A stretch of 64,000 nucleotides of DNA from Oncomelania hupensis. Lineage: Eukaryota > Mollusca > Gastropoda > Littorinimorpha > Pomatiopsidae. Under the pieces are notes generated by a model, which made no database searches, was not told the DNA's origin, and was given only the letters and a program-made list of their open reading frames with translations. Made by a program: the position numbers and the translations under genes. The number at the start of each line of letters is the position of its first letter. Position 1 is the stretch's first letter. Positions 58,601 to 64,000 of this stretch are shown here, one piece after another. The stretch covers positions 21,001 to 85,000 of the forward strand of contig JBAHVR010000235.1 in assembly GCA_036898135.1 (NCBI GenBank), read 5' to 3'.

Positions 58601-59413
58601 AACACACCCTTACCTGAATTTTTTCTTTCTACGTTTAGACTTAGGCAATCGGAGATGTAACCGCTAACCTGTTTTTGGTCCATGTTTTAACTGTAAATTA
58701 ATGACCGCTAGTCAAAGCGTCCGACCGAGTTTTCTCAACTGTCGTAAAAATCAATTCGCTACATGTTTCTTTAGAAAATTCTCCCACACACAAATATCGT
58801 TCAGTCCTTTTAACATAAGAGAAAGCAGCGCTACAGAAGTGTGCAACATCATCTTCATCCTCGAATTTTAACACTTCAGACTAGCGCAGTAGTCCTTGGC
58901 GCAATATTACGCACAATTTTGGAGAAGCGGTATCTTGTACTGATTCTAACCGACTTCAGCGGTGCATTTTTCCATACCAGCGGCTAGCGCAATTAGCAGC
59001 TTTTGTATATTAGAAACTGCGCTATAAAATAAGAAATACACAAAGTCAGTACTTCCTGTTCAATGTCTTTTGAGTATTTGATTACATTTGGACCGCAGTA
59101 CTCAAAACGTTTGCACGAGAATCACGCATTTTTGTACCGTATGAGGCTAATAATAATAATTTCTTTGAAGAATATATGAATGACAATTGAAAAGTGAAAC
59201 TGACCAACTAATAATAAAGAGCTTCGCACCCAACTGACCTAAAGTATTGTGATTGGGTTTTTATCTTTCATTAGGGTAAAGTGGAAAGTGATTGTAAATT
59301 ATGATCAGACTCGTTTACACCACTACACCCCTTTTAACACGCCCATCCTCCAAACCAGACGTACTCTTCCACAAAAATAAATATATTAATTTCAATTCTT
59401 TATACCTAGGGGG

Positions 59414-59711
59414 TGTCGGATAGCGCAGTGGTTGGAGCACTCGCTACTGTGTCGCAAGTTAAGCCTCGTCCAGTGCGGTTAGCACTTGGATGGGTGACCG
59501 CAAAACGTAAAGCGACAAATAACAACGCCCCCAGTTGACTCAACTGTGACTGAGTAGGCTTACCTACTCTCTTAAGGGTGGGGAAGGTAAAGCAACGAGG
59601 GAGAGAGATGGGCATCGCCCTCATTACGCTGGCCCAAGATAAGTGTGATCTCCAACATCACGCTCCCTTATGGCCACAGGCTATGGGACTACCTTTACCT
59701 TTTTTTAACTT
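59414..59711 (+). mobile_element. Hybrid tRNA/5S rRNA-like SINE, copy 1
   Basis: 298 bp with an 11-bp duplication TACCTAGGGGG at 59403-59413 and 59712-59722. The head has a tRNA-like A box (TAGCGCAGTGG) followed by a 5S-like segment: CAAGTTAAGC (box A) and GGTTAGCACTTGGATGGG then TGACCGC (box C). The body ends in TTTACC-type repeats. Both promoter types are recruited by pol III; which one works is unknown. Confidence 0.9.
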
Positions 59712-59722
59712 TACCTAGGGGG

Positions 59723-60061
59723 ACATACTGTCCGAGCGTGCAGTTTTACAATTCATGGGTTTAGAGGGTTGGGTGGGGAAGGAGTGGGGTTTGGGGTTCG
59801 GATGCCAGTGTCGGTGTGTGTGTGCTTGCATGAACGTGCGTCCATGCGGTACTTGCGTGTGCTTCATTCAACCAAAATGTCTTTCTGCGCGTTGTTTATA
59901 TTGAATAAATAAATTGTGTCCAACCATTATTAATAATTTGTTTATGTTATACGTTTACTGTTACGTTTACAGTGTGATCTTGGTGTTTACTGAATTATTG
60001 CTTTTTATTTTGCTCTAAGGGAAAGCATTGGACGCGGTATATTGCTAAGCTAGTGATATTA

Positions 60062-60107
<46 letters not shown>

Positions 60108-60489
60108 GTAGTTTTAGTAGTTTATTTTAGTTTTATTTATATTCTTATTGTCCTAATTAAATAAAAAGATCAAATTCTGCAATAACTATGATTGAAAATA
60201 CAAAGTAAATTAATGATACTTTGACAGTCAATTAATGACATTGCTTTCACAAAATTAGTTCAGAATCAGTTTAACTGGCGCACCATCTGAGGGGTGATTT
60301 GATTCTAAAGAAGATTTGATTCTCTAAAGGTTCTGATGTCTATAACATTTTATTGGTCCAAACGTATAAACGCTTAACTTACTAAGCTAAAACAGCGATG
60401 CGGGAAATGTGATCCTACTTTTATTAACTTTATTGCCCTGTCTAAGGAACACAGAATGACCTAATCATTGTCATTACGATGTTCTGAAT
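59723..60489. other. Interval with (ATT)n
   Basis: (ATT)n at about 60059-60106; otherwise unique-looking, no gene recognised. Confidence 0.6.
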
Positions 60490-60589
60490 CACAGGCGCTT
60501 GTATCTGGAAACGCGTGCCTATAACAGATACCCAGAGGGAGACGCGTCACAGGCATAGGCGCTCGTGTATCCAGACACAAGCGCCCGTG
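60490..60589. mobile_element. Palindromic miniature element, copy 2
   Basis: CACAGGCGCTTGTATCTGG ... CCAGACACAAGCGCCCGTG fold back. Related to 9778-9896, including the GGGAGACGCGTCAC centre, but shorter and diverged. No target duplication seen. Confidence 0.75.
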
Positions 60590-60717
60590 TTTTTAAACGT
60601 ATTTCAAAAACAACTAGAACACACGCGTGACATCGCGCTTAAAGGCGTGCAAAACAAACACAAGTGACAGCAAGATTAATATTGGGCTTATATAAAGTAT
60701 AACGTATAGACTAACAC

Positions 60718-60785
60718 CCCCCACACACACCCACACACCCACACACCCACCCACCCCCACCCCCACCCACACACACACACACATA
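60718..60785. repeat. (CCCAC)/(AC) repeat
   Basis: C- and AC-rich simple repeat. Confidence 0.9.
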
Positions 60786-60936
60786 CACACGCACCGGCGC
60801 GCGCGCTCGTACATACACTTCCTTGCTGTTAGATATAATTATGCGCTATTTTACATGGCTTGATGACGATGATGATGATGATGTTGATGTCCAATTGTAA
60901 AGCGGCAGACTCCATGCTGCACCAGCTTGCGATAAA

Positions 60937-61240
<304 letters not shown>

Positions 61241-61246
61241 GTTAGA

Positions 61247-61585
61247 TATATGCGCTGGTAAGACTGCTGCGCTCCCTTGTCATCTCCATCTTTCTATATG
61301 CTTGCGAAACATGGACCCTCACAGCAGATCTACAAGGAAGAATACAAAGCATAAAGATGAGGTGCTACAGAAGACTTCTGGGCATTTCCTATACCCAGCA
61401 CATCACCAACGACGAAGTCCGACAGACCATACCATCACGCAAGCCAATGGACAACACGATGACCTGCTCACAGTGGTGAAGAAACGGAAACTCCGATGTA
61501 TGGCCATGTCACAGGTCATCGGCCTTGCAAACCATCCTGCAAGGCACAGTACCTAACTGGTAGAAGAACTAGACCGGGGAGAGGA
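61247..61585 (+). mobile_element. Degenerate LINE fragment inside TATC arrays
   Basis: Internal part of the LINE (FLYACETWTLTADLQ, GISYTQHITNDEVRQ and LTVVKKRKLR readable in pieces) with small deletions. It stops near GGTAGAAGAA, so it lacks the GGATA tail. Confidence 0.85.
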
Positions 61586-61731
61586 TCTATCTATCTTATC
61601 TATCTATCTATCTATCTTCTATCTATCTATCTATCTATCTCTATCTATCTATCTATCTATCTATCATCTATCTATCTTATCTATCTATCTATCTATATCT
61701 CTATCTATATATCTATCTATCTAATATTCTA

Positions 61732-61769
<38 letters not shown>

Positions 61770-61924
61770 ATATATATTATATATCTATCTATTATCTATC
61801 TATCTATATATATGAAAGAAAAGGGTATTTTGTGTAGGATGATTCTATCTATCGTCGTCTCTGTCTATCTCTTCTTCCATCTTCTTCGGTCGATAATAAA
61901 TACGTTATGTTTATTTATAAGTTG

Positions 61925-62110
61925 TATCCTATCCTATCCTGTCCCGTAACAAGGTCGTCTTGCAAGCTGCTTCGCAAAGTTGTCATCTGTTGTCCGCAAT
62001 ATCAAAAGAATTCTCGAATGTTGTAAAATTTTTTTCGGGCTCCCTTCCTCGTCCTTGCACTGTGCTTCGCTAGTCTCTTGCACTGAAGGACGTCACCAGA
62101 TCATCAGTTG
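61925..62110 (-). mobile_element. Scrambled LINE 3' end
   Basis: Begins with TCCTATCCTATCCTGTCCCG, the complement of the LINE tail. Short recognisable words follow (AATTCTCGAATGTTGT, CGTCACCAGATCATCAG) with internal deletions. Non-coding remnant. Confidence 0.7.
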
Positions 62111-62231
62111 CTTATTTATAGATATTTGTTTTTAAATCTTTTCCCCCTTTTAAAATGTGAATTCTCACAGTAAAAAAAACAAACAAAAAAAACACCCACT
62201 TAATGGATCATTGGTTCAAATAATTATGGTT

Positions 62232-62380
62232 TGTCCCTGATGGCACAGTTTATTAGTCGCCGATTGTCTATGCAGAGTGTCGCGAGTTCGATTCCTCGAG
62301 GGGTGAACTTGGGTTTATATTATCGAAGGGTGAATTTAGGTTTATATACTATAAACCTAAGGTCACCCCTCGCGGGAATT
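62232..62380 (+). mobile_element. tRNA-like SINE fragment with hairpin
   Basis: GATGGCACAGTTTATTAG (A-box-like) and GAGTTCGATTCC (B box) are spaced as in a tRNA. AGGTTTATA...TATAAACCT forms a hairpin at about 62338-62360. Confidence 0.5.
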
Positions 62381-62387
62381 ATATATC

Positions 62388-63402
<1,015 letters not shown>

Positions 63403-63403
63403 T

Positions 63404-63442
<39 letters not shown>

Positions 63443-63591
63443 GAGTAGTAGCAGCAGTAGTAGAAGTTGCAGTATAAGTAGTAGTAGTAGTAGTAATAGT
63501 AGAAGTAGCAATAGCAGCAGCGGCAGCAGTAGTAATAGTAGTAGTAGTTGTAGCTGTAGTTGTAGTTGTATAGTATTAGTATAATAATAAT

Positions 63592-63636
<45 letters not shown>

Positions 63637-63736
63637 TAGTAGTATAAACTATATTTAAATTTAACTGGTTGTTTTCGTTCTCTAACGTTTAGTGTGTTAG
63701 ATCAGAAGAAGAAGAAATAGAAGGACAGGGGAGAGA

Positions 63737-63812
<76 letters not shown>
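63403..63812. repeat. (TAG)n and (GA)n microsatellites
   Basis: Interrupted TAG triplets at 63403-63645 and GA repeat at about 63730-63812. The poly-Ser ORF is a repeat translation. Confidence 0.96.
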
Positions 63813-63813
<1 letters not shown>

Positions 63814-64000
63814 GCACATTTGCTGATTTAGTCACAAACACTCCCTATGCATCCGTCTCCCACCGCCCAACCCACGCTACCCACCCCGCTACCCCGCCTC
63901 GTTACCCCAACCCACACACAAACTGCACTTGGAGTGAGGACAAAATATAGGCCTGTGCTGTTTTCCTCCTGAGGAAAATTCCGACCAGGGATGCGTTTCC

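Overview
This is a gene-poor, repeat-dense window from a eukaryotic (metazoan) genome. It shows introns with GT-AG splice sites, LINE, SINE, LTR and DNA transposons, long microsatellites and frequent AGGCCTA-type motifs. The repeat content suggests a marine invertebrate, most likely a mollusc; that is inference. I see no ordinary single-copy host gene. Almost everything that can be explained is mobile DNA, much of it nested.

Layout. 1-12.3 kb: a 5'-truncated LINE end, then a frameshifted LINE (EN+RT, about 1081-3078 continuing 9668-10360) split by a complete, nearly unmutated Ty3/gypsy-type element (3079-9667, minus strand). That element has 686-bp LTRs, a single 1510-codon gag-pol ORF and a 5-bp target duplication. 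Its integrase lies before the reverse transcriptase (Gmr1-like order), and its leader carries an array of perfect heat-shock-element-like motifs. 13.2-39.6 kb: a putative giant terminal-inverted-repeat DNA transposon of about 26.4 kb. It holds two convergent multi-exon genes: an apparently intact six-exon DD34E integrase-like transposase (minus, 29450-39175) and a decayed HECT ubiquitin-ligase-like gene (plus, about 14.2-23.0 kb). It is loaded with nested insertions: a 1085-bp DNA transposon inside a HECT exon, several copies of a ~580-bp retroposon (called family R here), a solo LTR, and LINE and SINE pieces. 39.6-64 kb: microsatellites, more R, LINE and SINE copies (including a hybrid tRNA/5S rRNA-like SINE), minisatellites and small palindromic elements.

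How the parts relate. In the giant element the two genes start near opposite ends and are transcribed toward each other. Both termini carry arrays of a palindromic ~16-bp motif that could be transposase-binding sites. The transposase can be spliced in silico into a 482-residue protein with D228, D286 and E321. The HECT copy has an interrupting insertion, a nonsense codon and no catalytic-Cys segment, so it looks dead here. The LINE family ends in (GGATA)n; family R and the SINEs show 10-15 bp target duplications, as expected of LINE-driven retroposition.
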